Below the pieces are notes generated by a model. That model was given only the letters and a program-made list of their open reading frames with translations. It was not told where the DNA came from and searched no databases. A program made the translations under genes and the position numbers. A DNA stretch of 9,593 bases from Woeseiaceae bacterium. GTDB lineage: Bacteria; Pseudomonadota; Gammaproteobacteria; Steroidobacterales; Woeseiaceae. Where the stretch lies: assembly GCA_022866645.1 (NCBI GenBank), contig JALHUQ010000403.1, positions 1 through 9,593 of the forward strand. Reading direction: 5' to 3'. Of the stretch, positions 1 through 6,952 are shown one piece after another (position 1 is the first letter of the stretch; each line of letters starts with the position of its first letter).

Positions 1-525
1 ATCGATGAACGACTCAAACTCCGCAGCAGACATTTTGTGGCTAAGCTCACCTGTAGCTGATGGGATAAACTCGAACTTTCCGTCACGAAGCATCGGATAC
101 GAATATGTTGCTCGCATTTCAGCGACGATTGCCGAAATTTCTGCTTCAGTTATAGGTAGTACTGCTTTCCGGCAACTCCGTAACAGTGCGGCTAGGCGTC
201 GCGTAGCCTCGACATCGCCTGCTTCTGCTAATTCGCGTAACTCGGAATAGGTCCGTGGGTACTCGACTTGACTCAGGCTCTCTCTTTCTCGCCACTCGAC
301 CGACCAAAACAGACTTTCTGTCTCGGCGTCAATTGTGGGTTCTGATTCTCGCGTCTCGTCGAGCACTTCATCCGCACTATGCGGCACGGCCGATACTACC
401 GGTAGTGTATTCATCAAATCGGGCGACGGGGTGTTGTCGTTTTCCGGGAATAGCTCGTGCTTGAGTAACAGCGCAAGGCCAAAAGCAATCACGATTACCC
501 CTATCAGGATCAATTTCTTGCTCAT
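1..525 (-). CDS. Membrane-anchored protein with Sel1/TPR-like segment, C-terminus cut by window edge
   Basis: An open frame on the minus strand starts at ATG 525-523 and stays open for 175 codons to base 1, so the C-terminus lies outside the window. Residues 1-3 are followed by KK and a hydrophobic stretch (about 5-21), which reads as an N-terminal membrane anchor or uncleaved signal. Residues 25-75 are acidic and Pro/Ser/Thr-rich, like a periplasmic linker. Around residues 93-118 the pattern YSELRELAEAGDVEATRRLA followed by LLRSC resembles one Sel1/TPR-like helix pair, as in many small Sel1-containing exported proteins of Gammaproteobacteria. No catalytic motif is visible and no specific function can be assigned. 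The sequence before the ATG has no clear Shine-Dalgarno, which leaves the start a little uncertain. The unbroken frame, sensible amino-acid make-up and anchor-plus-linker-plus-repeat layout favour a real gene over the short overlapping plus-strand frames in the same bases. Confidence 0.7.
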   Translation of the reverse strand, partial: MSKKLILIGVIVIAFGLALLLKHELFPENDNTPSPDLMNTLPVVSAVPHSADEVLDETRESEPTIDAETESLFWSVEWRERESLSQVEYPRTYSELRELAEAGDVEATRRLAALLRSCRKAVLPITEAEISAIVAEMRATYSYPMLRDGKFEFIPSATGELSHKMSAAEFESFID

Positions 526-600
526 AGATTAAGTACCGGAATCAGAGTTCGATTGAGTTTGGACTTCGAGCCTTAGTCTGTTATTGAATCCTGACGCCAA

Positions 601-667
601 CGACAGTCCGCTTTGGGTCAATAGCAGAAGTAGATGATACCCCGAAAGCAGCCGTTCGAGCGGCTGG
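601..667. repeat. Putative dispersed intergenic repeat with a 6-bp hairpin
   Basis: Within this segment CAGCCG (649-654) and CGGCTG (661-666) form a perfect 6-bp stem around the loop TTCGAG. The flanking text, read on the minus strand, contains TATTGACCCAAAGCGG. It resembles short strings I associate with dispersed intergenic repeats in marine gammaproteobacterial genomes, where they give rise to spurious small ORFs. That association is from memory and only one copy is present here, so repeat status is inference; the hairpin is directly visible. Confidence 0.35.
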
Positions 668-668
668 T

Positions 669-794
669 ATGGGGGGTATAGCGGACCTCGCCATTCGCCA
701 AAACCGGCCATTCGCTAGTGATAAGTTTTGGGAAGAACTCAGGGAACTCGAGCGGCAACTTCTGGCCGAGATGAGCCTGCGACAGGCCGCATAG
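669..794 (+). CDS. Possible small ORF, 41 residues, unknown
   Basis: An ATG at 669 opens a 41-codon frame ending at TAG 792-794. Its second half (after residue 17, reading DKFWEELRELERQLLAEMSL) is a charged, heptad-like amphipathic helix that looks more like protein than random translation. Against it, there is no good Shine-Dalgarno, the ATG sits 3 bases after a hairpin, and no family is recognised. It could be a genuine small protein, the decayed tail of a larger gene, or chance. It is transcribed convergently toward the 3' end of fadA. Confidence 0.2.
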   Translation: MGGIADLAIRQNRPFASDKFWEELRELERQLLAEMSLRQAA

Positions 795-870
795 GATGAA
801 TTCATAGGAGGCACAAACCGTCCGCGCCCAGGATCTCGACGCCGTCGTAACCCGCTTGTTATTGGCGTGT

Positions 871-2046
871 CTACAGACGCTCAATCACTGTAGTAATGCC
901 CTGTCCCAATCCGACACACATCGTGGCAACGCCTAAAGTGCCTTCGTTTTGTCGCATGACGTTCAACAAGGTACCCGTAATACGGGCGCCGGAGCAGCCG
1001 AACGGATGCCCAAGCGCAATGGCACCGCCATTAAGGTTGACCTTCTCGTCCATAACTTCCAGCAGTCCCAGATCCTTCAGCACGGGCAATGCCTGTGCTG
1101 CAAAAGCCTCGTTCAGTTCCACATGATCTATGTCGGACATGCTGAGCCCGGCACGCTTCAGCGCCTTGTGCGTCGAGGGTACCGGACCGTATCCCATAAT
1201 GGACGGGTCGACTCCGGCGACGGCCATCGCGCGTATTCGGGCCAACGGTTGCACACCCAATTCCTGCGCACGTTCGGCCGCCATAACGATCATGCATGAC
1301 GCACCGTCTGTTACTTGCGAAGAACTGCCCGCTGTGACCGTTCCGTTCTTTGGATCAAAAATTGGTTTAAGTTGAGCCAGTCCCGCGACCGTCGTATCCG
1401 GACGAATGGTTTCATCCTGTTCCACCAGCACTTTAAAACCGTTGGCGTCATGGCCTTCAATCGGGATAATTTCCTCGGCGAATCTTCCTTCTACCGTTGC
1501 TGCATGAGCGAGTCGGTGTGAACGGGCAGAGAACTCATCCTGAGCCTCGCGCGTGATGCCGTGCATCTTGCCCAACAACTCTGCAGTCAGGCCCATGGAG
1601 CCCGCAGCTTTGGCCGCATGCTTCGACAAAGCGGGATTGATATCGATTCCATGCATCATGCTGATGTGACCCAGGTGTTCAACGCCGCCGACCACAAACA
1701 TGTCGCCGTTCCCCGTCATGATCGCCTGCGCAGCACTGTGCAATGCCGACATGGAGGAACCGCAGAGGCGATTGATCGTTTGCGCGGGTACCTCGTGCGG
1801 AATGACTGACAGCAACGTCAACATCCGGGCAACGTTCACGCCTTGCTCGAGTGTCTGGTTGACGCAGCCCCAGAGCACATCTTCCACTTCTGCCGGGTCA
1901 AGTTTGGGGTTGCGCGCAAACAGGCCGTTTATCAGCGCCGCCGACATGTCGTCCGCGCGAGTGTGGCGGAAACAACCGTTTTTGGAGCGCCCCATCGGCG
2001 TGCGTGCAAAATCTACAATTACCGCATCTCTCGGATTCAGGCTCAT
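871..2046 (-). CDS. fadA: 3-ketoacyl-CoA thiolase FadA
   Basis: Acetyl-CoA C-acyltransferase, the last step of the beta-oxidation cycle: it cleaves 3-ketoacyl-CoA with CoA to give acetyl-CoA and an acyl-CoA two carbons shorter. In gammaproteobacteria it is the beta subunit of the cytosolic FadB-FadA trifunctional complex. The 391 residues match the family (E. coli FadA is 387). Catalytic landmarks are in place: the nucleophilic Cys95 in NRLCGSS, the NEAF motif, His347 in GHPFGCSG, and Cys377 in CVGLGQG. The start ATG directly follows the fadB stop (TAAATG), with GGGAG just upstream inside the end of fadB, so translational coupling is likely. It is the last gene of the leftward operon. I see no clear terminator within 150 bases after its stop. 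Confidence 0.97.
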   Translation of the reverse strand: MSLNPRDAVIVDFARTPMGRSKNGCFRHTRADDMSAALINGLFARNPKLDPAEVEDVLWGCVNQTLEQGVNVARMLTLLSVIPHEVPAQTINRLCGSSMSALHSAAQAIMTGNGDMFVVGGVEHLGHISMMHGIDINPALSKHAAKAAGSMGLTAELLGKMHGITREAQDEFSARSHRLAHAATVEGRFAEEIIPIEGHDANGFKVLVEQDETIRPDTTVAGLAQLKPIFDPKNGTVTAGSSSQVTDGASCMIVMAAERAQELGVQPLARIRAMAVAGVDPSIMGYGPVPSTHKALKRAGLSMSDIDHVELNEAFAAQALPVLKDLGLLEVMDEKVNLNGGAIALGHPFGCSGARITGTLLNVMRQNEGTLGVATMCVGLGQGITTVIERL

Positions 2047-4230
2047 TTATTTTCTCCCGCTCGCTGCTGTTCCGAAAAAGGTATTTCCACTGGCGGCCAT
2101 TTCACGCAGTTTTTCGGTAGGAAGGTACATGGCTCTCTGCGGCCCTGCTGCCGCCGCAAGTTCGTCGGCCCTGGCGACAAACTTATCGATGCCGAAGTCG
2201 TCGACGTAGTGCAGCGCACCGCCCCGGAATGGCGGAAAACCGATGCCATAAATCAGGGAAAGGTCAACGTCAGTGGCAGACGCTGCGATACCGTCTTCGA
2301 GACAACGCACAGCTTCCAGGCACATGGGGATCATCATCGAGTCAACGATTGCCTCATCGCTGATCGTCTCATTGCCGTCTATAACCGGCGCGAGAAGTGC
2401 CGCAACTTCTTCATCGACCATCTTCTTCGGGCGCCCCTTATTATCGGTCTCGTACGCGTAGTAACCGCGGCCGTTCTTCTGGCCAAAGCGGTTATTCTCG
2501 AACATCACCTCCTGGCAGGTCTTGAAGTCATACTTCATGCGGTCGGGGTAGCCTTCCGCCATTACTGCGCCAGCGTGCACGCCCGTGTCGATACCCACGA
2601 CGTCACACAGGTAAGCAGGCCCCATTGGCCAGCCAAAGCGTTCCATCGCCCGGTCGATCGTCGTGAAATCGATGCCGCGCTTTACCAGGCCGATGAAAGC
2701 GCCGAGGTAAGGCGACAGGATGCGATTCACAAGGAATCCCGGGCAATCATTGACGACGATTGGTTTCTTGCCCATGGCCAGTGCATAGGCCACGGTCCTG
2801 GCTATGGCTTCCTCGCCCGTCTTTTCCCCGCGAATGACTTCGACCAGCGGCATCCTGTGCACCGGGTTGAAAAAGTGCATGCCGCAGAAGTTCTCAGGGC
2901 GCTTCAAGGGTTCGGCGAGATGGGTGATCGAAATGGTCGACGTGTTGGACGCGAGAATCGCGTCATCACGAATATGCGTTTCGGTCTCCACCAGGACCGC
3001 GTGTTTGACCTTCGGATTTTCGACGACGGCCTCGACGACGACATCGACATTGTCGAAACCGTCGTAGCTGAGGGATGGCTGAATCTTGTTGAGGATGGCT
3101 GCCATTTCGGCGACAGACATCCGCCCGCGCTCGACCTGTTTGGACAGCAGTTTGCTGGCTTCCGAGAGGCCAAGGTCTATGCCGGCCTGCGCGATGTCCT
3201 TCATGATGATTGGCGTGCCTTTCAGCGCGGACTGGTAGGCGATTCCGCCGCCCATGATTCCCGCACCGAGCACCGCGGCTCTTTCCACTTTCCCGGCTTT
3301 TTTCGCAAGGGCCTTGCCGCTTTTCGCGAGCACCTGGTCACTTAGAAACAGACCGATCAGGTTCTTCGCGGCGAGCGTGCCGGCCATTTTGGCGATGCCC
3401 CTGGCTTCTTCGCGCAGGGCGTCGTCGCGGTTCATTCCTGCCGCTTTTTGCATGACCTTGATAGCCGTGACCGGCGCCGGATAGTGCGGTCCGGCCTGGC
3501 TGGCAACAAACGCCTTGGAGGTTTCGAACACCATCGTGGCCTCGATCTCGTTCAGCTTCAGTGGTTCCTGTTTTTCCCTGCGCTTCGCCCGGTAGTCGAG
3601 TTTGCCATCGAGACACTGTTTCACGAGAGACACGGCTGCCTCGCGCAGTGACTCGGGTGCAACGACTGCATCGACGGCGCCGTACTTCAATGCTTGTTCG
3701 GCATTTTGTTCCTTGCCGGATGCAATCCATTCAATCGCGTTATCCGCGCCGATCAGGCGTGGCAAGCGAGTGGTGCCACCGTAGCCTGGAATAATTCCCA
3801 GCTTCGTTTCCGGCAGCCCGATCCGCGCGGCTGTCGACATGACCCGGTAGTCGCAGACAAGCCCCATCTCAAATCCTCCACCCAGGGCGATACCGTTAAT
3901 GGCGGCCACTGTGGGCATCGGCAAATCTTCAAAGGCATTGAAGATGTCGAAGTTAATACTGAGAATCTTGTCGGCTATCTCGTCTTCGCTGTCGCCGAAT
4001 TGCGCGCCGAACTCCGTGATATCCGCGCCCACGATGAAAACGGGTTTACCACTCGTGACGATTACACCTTTGAGCGATGTATCGGCGGCAATTGCCGCAG
4101 TCGCCTCTTTTAGTTCGTTGAGCGTCAGCGCATTGAACTTGTTGACAGAATCATCCTGCAGGTCGAAGCAGAGTTCCGCGATGCCATCGTCGGTTGCCTG
4201 AACCGTTATCGCCTTTCCCGAGTAAATCAT
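2047..4230 (-). CDS. fadB: Fatty acid oxidation complex alpha subunit FadB
   Basis: Multifunctional cytosolic enzyme: an N-terminal crotonase domain hydrates trans-2-enoyl-CoA (and can isomerise cis-3 or trans-2 enoyl-CoA), and a C-terminal 3-hydroxyacyl-CoA dehydrogenase oxidises L-3-hydroxyacyl-CoA with NAD. Its 727 residues match E. coli FadB (729). Visible landmarks: the CoA/oxyanion motif FIVGADITEF (65-74), GGGFE with Glu121 and LPETKLG with Glu141 (equivalent to the two catalytic glutamates of the hydratase), the NAD-binding motif GAGIMGGGI (322-330), SNTSTISI (428-435), and GMHFFNPVHRMPLVE (450-464) with the dehydrogenase His452. Conserved C-terminal helical domain text such as GFPPFRGG (664-671) is also present. 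A good ribosome site (AGAGGA) precedes the ATG. It lies 32 bases after the acyl-CoA dehydrogenase stop and abuts fadA without a gap, so all three genes are probably one transcript. Confidence 0.97.
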   Translation of the reverse strand: MIYSGKAITVQATDDGIAELCFDLQDDSVNKFNALTLNELKEATAAIAADTSLKGVIVTSGKPVFIVGADITEFGAQFGDSEDEIADKILSINFDIFNAFEDLPMPTVAAINGIALGGGFEMGLVCDYRVMSTAARIGLPETKLGIIPGYGGTTRLPRLIGADNAIEWIASGKEQNAEQALKYGAVDAVVAPESLREAAVSLVKQCLDGKLDYRAKRREKQEPLKLNEIEATMVFETSKAFVASQAGPHYPAPVTAIKVMQKAAGMNRDDALREEARGIAKMAGTLAAKNLIGLFLSDQVLAKSGKALAKKAGKVERAAVLGAGIMGGGIAYQSALKGTPIIMKDIAQAGIDLGLSEASKLLSKQVERGRMSVAEMAAILNKIQPSLSYDGFDNVDVVVEAVVENPKVKHAVLVETETHIRDDAILASNTSTISITHLAEPLKRPENFCGMHFFNPVHRMPLVEVIRGEKTGEEAIARTVAYALAMGKKPIVVNDCPGFLVNRILSPYLGAFIGLVKRGIDFTTIDRAMERFGWPMGPAYLCDVVGIDTGVHAGAVMAEGYPDRMKYDFKTCQEVMFENNRFGQKNGRGYYAYETDNKGRPKKMVDEEVAALLAPVIDGNETISDEAIVDSMMIPMCLEAVRCLEDGIAASATDVDLSLIYGIGFPPFRGGALHYVDDFGIDKFVARADELAAAAGPQRAMYLPTEKLREMAASGNTFFGTAASGRK

Positions 4231-4262
4231 GTCTTTCCTCTCTTTTTCAGAAGTCCTGGCGG

Positions 4263-6065
4263 CTAGAATATGAACTGGTTCTCGTCCATCTCCATGAGGG
4301 TGTCCGGACCCGTTGCTATCGTTTCCAGCAGAGACGTGGTGCGTGGCAGTATCTTGGCGAAATAGAATTCCGCGGTCTGGATCTTCGCGCGGTAGAACGC
4401 CTCTTCCGTTGTGCCTTGCTCGAGCCGCCAGTAAGCGGCCCGCGCGCTGGCGGCCCAGGCAACGCCCAGCAACACGTAGCCGGAGAACATGATGTAGTCC
4501 ACCGAGGCGGCGCCCACGGCATCATGGTTGCGCATGGCGGCGAAGCCGATTTTTCGGGTCAGTGCTTTCCACTGCTTGGTAAGTCGGACCAGCGTTTTCA
4601 GGTAAGGCCTGAGTTCCTTGCGGCCACGGGACCGCTTGCAGAAGTCCAGGATGAAACCCGTTACGGGGATCAGTGCCTTGCCGCGTGTGCCCAGCACCTT
4701 TCTGCCCAGGAGGTCCAGTGCCTGGATGCCTGTTGTGCCCTCATAGAGCATGCTGATCCTGGCGTCCCGGACATTCTGCTCCATGCCCCACTCATTGACA
4801 TAGCCGTGCCCCCCAAAACACTGCAGGCCAAGGTTGGCGCTTTCAAACCCGGTCTCCGTCAGGAAGGCTTTGATGATGGGTGTCAAAAAGTTGAGGACGT
4901 GGTCGGCGAATGCGCGGGCTTTCGGGTCGTCGGACAAGGTCAGTATGTCGCCCTGGGTACTGGCGAAGTAGAGTAATGCGCGGCCACCTTCGGCGAACGC
5001 TTTCTGCGTCAGCAACATGCGACGCACGTCGGGGTGCACGATGATCGGATCCGCGGGACCACCGGGATTCTTGGGGCCGGTCAGGGAGCGCATCTGCAGA
5101 CGGTCCCGCGAGTAGGCGAGCGAGTTCTGGAACGCGAGTTCTGAATGCGCGAGCCCCTGCAAACCGGTGCCGATTCGGGCGAAGTTCATAAAGGTGAACA
5201 TATAGTTCAGGCCCTTGTTTGCCTCTCCGACCAGGTACCCGGTTGCGCCATCGAAATTCAACAGGCACGTCGAGTTGCCGTGAATGCCCATCTTGTGTTC
5301 GAGGGCTCCGCAGCTCAGCTTGTTGCGCTCGCCGATCGAGCCGTCTTCGTCGGGAATAAACTTGGGCACGATGAACAGCGAAATACCCTTCGTACCGGGT
5401 GGTGAGTCGGGCATGCGCGCCAGTACGATGTGCACGATGTTTTCAGCGAGGTCGTGTTCGCCTGACGAAACAAATAGTTTCGATCCGGTAATGCGATAGG
5501 TGCCGTCCGCAGCTTGCTCGGCTTTGCACTTCAAGAGGCCAAGGTCCGTGCCGCAATGCGCCTCGGTCAGGCACATGGTGCCGGTCCAGCGACCACTGAC
5601 GAGAGGCTCCATGAACATCGCCTTGTGGGCCTCGGAGCCGTGCTTGTCAATGGTCTCCATCGCGCCATGGGAGAGTCCGGGGTACATGGCCCAGGCCCAG
5701 TTCGCCGTGCCATTCATCTCGCGAACCGTTAATCCGATCGACATAGGCAGGTCCTGGCCACCATATCGGGAGGGTTGGTCCAGCGACGGCCAGCCGCCAT
5801 CGACGTATTGCTGGTACGCCTCCTTGAACCCGGGCGGGGTCGTAACCTCGCCGTCTTCTGACATTTTGCACCCGGCCTCGTCGCCGACGGCGTTTAGCGG
5901 GGCGATTATTTCCTCGGCGAACTTGCTGGCCTCGCTCAGAATTGCGTCGATCAACTCCTGGTTGACCTCATCGCAGGCGGGCAACGCCTGGTAGTGCTTC
6001 TCGAAGTTCAGCAGGTCCTGCATTACAAACTGCATGTCGCGCAGAGGCGCTTTATAGGTCGTCAT
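4263..6065 (-). CDS. Acyl-CoA dehydrogenase, ~600-residue DmdC/FadE type
   Basis: FAD-dependent acyl-CoA dehydrogenase catalysing the first step of beta-oxidation (acyl-CoA to trans-2-enoyl-CoA, electrons passing to ETF). At 600 residues it belongs to the long subgroup with an extra N-terminal segment (YKAPLRDMQFVMQDLL, 4-19) and an extra C-terminal domain (about 460-600). That subgroup includes Pseudomonas FadE-type enzymes and DmdC, the methylmercaptopropionyl-CoA dehydrogenase. Visible motifs: CLTEAHCGTDLG (165-176) for flavin/substrate binding, FVSSGEHDL, CFGGHGYVNEWGMEQ (416-430), and YEGTTGIQALDL (441-452) with the presumed catalytic base Glu442. Sequence alone cannot separate a straight-chain fatty acyl substrate from the DMSP-derived one. 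Being first in an operon with fadB and fadA argues for fatty acyl-CoA, and no dmdB/dmdD partners are seen. The product is likely cytosolic; no signal peptide is seen. Confidence 0.93.
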   Translation of the reverse strand: MTTYKAPLRDMQFVMQDLLNFEKHYQALPACDEVNQELIDAILSEASKFAEEIIAPLNAVGDEAGCKMSEDGEVTTPPGFKEAYQQYVDGGWPSLDQPSRYGGQDLPMSIGLTVREMNGTANWAWAMYPGLSHGAMETIDKHGSEAHKAMFMEPLVSGRWTGTMCLTEAHCGTDLGLLKCKAEQAADGTYRITGSKLFVSSGEHDLAENIVHIVLARMPDSPPGTKGISLFIVPKFIPDEDGSIGERNKLSCGALEHKMGIHGNSTCLLNFDGATGYLVGEANKGLNYMFTFMNFARIGTGLQGLAHSELAFQNSLAYSRDRLQMRSLTGPKNPGGPADPIIVHPDVRRMLLTQKAFAEGGRALLYFASTQGDILTLSDDPKARAFADHVLNFLTPIIKAFLTETGFESANLGLQCFGGHGYVNEWGMEQNVRDARISMLYEGTTGIQALDLLGRKVLGTRGKALIPVTGFILDFCKRSRGRKELRPYLKTLVRLTKQWKALTRKIGFAAMRNHDAVGAASVDYIMFSGYVLLGVAWAASARAAYWRLEQGTTEEAFYRAKIQTAEFYFAKILPRTTSLLETIATGPDTLMEMDENQFIF

Positions 6066-6075
6066 AGGGGCTCTC

Positions 6076-6105
6076 TATAATTTCAGCGTACACTTGTACG
6101 CACAA
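6076..6105 (-). promoter_or_regulatory. Possible sigma70-like promoter of the acd-fadB-fadA operon
   Basis: On the minus strand TTGTGC (6105-6100) and ATTATA (6081-6076) are separated by 18 bases, with the palindrome 6086-6101 lying in the spacer and overlapping the -35. A repressor there would block RNA polymerase. The difficulty is spacing: the -10 ends only 10 bases before the acyl-CoA dehydrogenase ATG, so the transcript would be almost leaderless. A weaker alternative -10 lies farther upstream around 6112-6119, which would place the palindrome in the early transcribed region. I cannot decide between them. Confidence 0.35.
6086..6101. promoter_or_regulatory. Palindromic operator, probable binding site of the divergent FabR-like repressor
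   Basis: GCGTACA-CT-TGTACGC is a perfect 7-2-7 inverted repeat in the 111-bp gap between two divergent genes. A two-fold symmetric site of this size, next to a TetR-family gene, is the usual place for autoregulation and control of the divergent operon. Its GTAC-rich half-sites resemble, as far as I recall, operators of the FabR/DesT group, which fits the adjacent protein. The symmetry and position are seen directly; binding is inferred. Confidence 0.7.
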
Positions 6106-6167
6106 CTGTACCATTATTTTGCTAGGATGCATACTTAAGGTTCACGAATGGACCGATCCCGCAACAA

Positions 6168-6172
6168 GGGGG
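6168..6172 (+). promoter_or_regulatory. Ribosome binding site deciding the regulator start
   Basis: GGGGG lies 4 bases before TTG 6177 and 7 bases before TTG 6180. No in-frame ATG exists between these codons and the upstream stop TAG at 6123-6125, so the regulator must start on a TTG (or more weakly downstream). The 7-base spacing slightly favours 6180. Confidence 0.45.
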
Positions 6173-6176
6173 CGAA

Positions 6177-6797
6177 TTGTTGAAGGTCTCCAGAAAGAAG
6201 CAGAAAGCAGAAACCCGGCAGAAACTCATGGATGCGACGGCCGCCGAACTCGCCTCGGGCCGGAGTTTCGATACGCTCAGCCTCAGGGAGGTCGCCAAAC
6301 TTGCGGGCATCGCTCCGACGTCTTTCTACCGTCACTTTCACGACATGGGAAGCCTGGGACTTGCGCTTATCGAGGAACAGGGCGAGACACTTCTGACCCT
6401 GATGCATCATGTTCGGGAACAGGCCTCTGGCGGACATTCGTTGATCCGCACGTCGGTCGAGACGCTTTTTGATCACATTTTTGCCAATCAGGGCATGTCG
6501 CGAATGATCCTTCTTGAGAGCATGTCCCGGCACTCGGTTTTTCGTGAAGCGGCCGAGAAGTTGTTTGCAACGATGTCCAGGGACCTGGCTGAGTTCCTGG
6601 TCTGGGACGCAAAAGAAAGAGGCGTACCGATGGGGCATCCACAACTTGCCGCTAATTCCATGGTCGCCATCTTGTTCACGACCGGGATCGCGCTGCTCAA
6701 AACGCCGGTCGAGGACCGCGGTCGGCACATCGAGGCCGCCATTGTCCAGCTACGAATGATCATGCGCGGGGCCGAAGCAATGGGGCAGAAAACCTGA
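6177..6797 (+). CDS. TetR-family transcriptional regulator, FabR/DesT-like
   Basis: DNA-binding repressor of about 205 residues. The N-terminal helix-turn-helix (about 32-56) reads SLREVAKLAGIAPTSFYRHF, nearly identical to the corresponding segment of E. coli FabR, and similarity continues beyond the HTH (LIRTSVETL, FREAAEKLF, a C-terminal QLRMIMRGAEA). FabR and Pseudomonas DesT sense the unsaturated/saturated acyl-CoA or acyl-ACP balance and repress unsaturated fatty acid genes. Here the gene is divergent from a beta-oxidation operon, so its targets probably include acd-fadB-fadA and itself through the palindrome at 6086-6101. Start: TTG 6177 or, with better spacing from the GGGGG site, TTG 6180; no upstream ATG is possible. 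Whether it is the orthologue of FabR, with fabA/fabB or desaturase targets elsewhere, cannot be settled from this window. Confidence 0.88.
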   Translation: MLKVSRKKQKAETRQKLMDATAAELASGRSFDTLSLREVAKLAGIAPTSFYRHFHDMGSLGLALIEEQGETLLTLMHHVREQASGGHSLIRTSVETLFDHIFANQGMSRMILLESMSRHSVFREAAEKLFATMSRDLAEFLVWDAKERGVPMGHPQLAANSMVAILFTTGIALLKTPVEDRGRHIEAAIVQLRMIMRGAEAMGQKT

Positions 6798-6857
6798 AAT
6801 GCTGTATTGCAACCGAGCTGCTAGCTGGCGACGAACCCAGTACTTGTTGTCAATAAA

Positions 6858-6876
6858 GGTGTCAGATCTATTTTTG
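6858..6876 (+). repeat. Left inverted repeat of the 114-bp element
   Basis: Begins GGTGTCAGATCTATT and pairs with the right arm at 6953-6971 (16 of 19 bases, the outer 15 with one mismatch). Confidence 0.7.
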
Positions 6877-6952
6877 AGGCGCTCTCGCAGGTCTGCCCTG
6901 AGCCAGTTATCTGGTTTCTCTGGATTGCCGATCGTATGAGCCGTAGTTGCAC

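Larger units (their letters stand above)
526..870. other. Intergenic region between the left-edge gene and fadA, mostly non-coding
   Basis: This 345-base stretch lies downstream of fadA and upstream of the minus-strand gene at the left edge, so it must hold the end of the fadA transcript and the promoter of that gene. I see no convincing rho-independent terminator after fadA and no strong sigma70 promoter. It contains a repeat-like segment with a small hairpin (601-667) and a doubtful small plus-strand ORF (669-794). The short overlapping minus-strand frames here lack family resemblance or start signals and are not called. Confidence 0.6.

Noticed and set aside
1..250. Short plus-strand frames in the first 530 bases
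   Set aside because: The minus strand carries a single continuous 175-codon frame with an N-terminal membrane anchor across the same bases, which explains them as shadows.
808..900. Plus-strand reading frame after the stop at 805-807 giving an Ala/Val/Leu-rich peptide into the fadA 3' end
   Set aside because: No start codon, and it runs into the fadA stop region on the other strand; too short and unsupported.
1843..3345. 500-codon plus-strand open frame antisense to fadA and fadB
   Set aside because: It overlaps two certain genes entirely, is rich in His/Arg/Val from reading complementary codons, and shows no recognisable domain; it is a codon-bias shadow.
4194..4976. 260-codon plus-strand frame antisense to the acyl-CoA dehydrogenase
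   Set aside because: Complementary-strand shadow of a well-supported gene, with no family resemblance.
6135..6728. 197-codon minus-strand frame antisense to the TetR regulator
   Set aside because: Overlaps a clear FabR-like protein on the other strand and has no domain.
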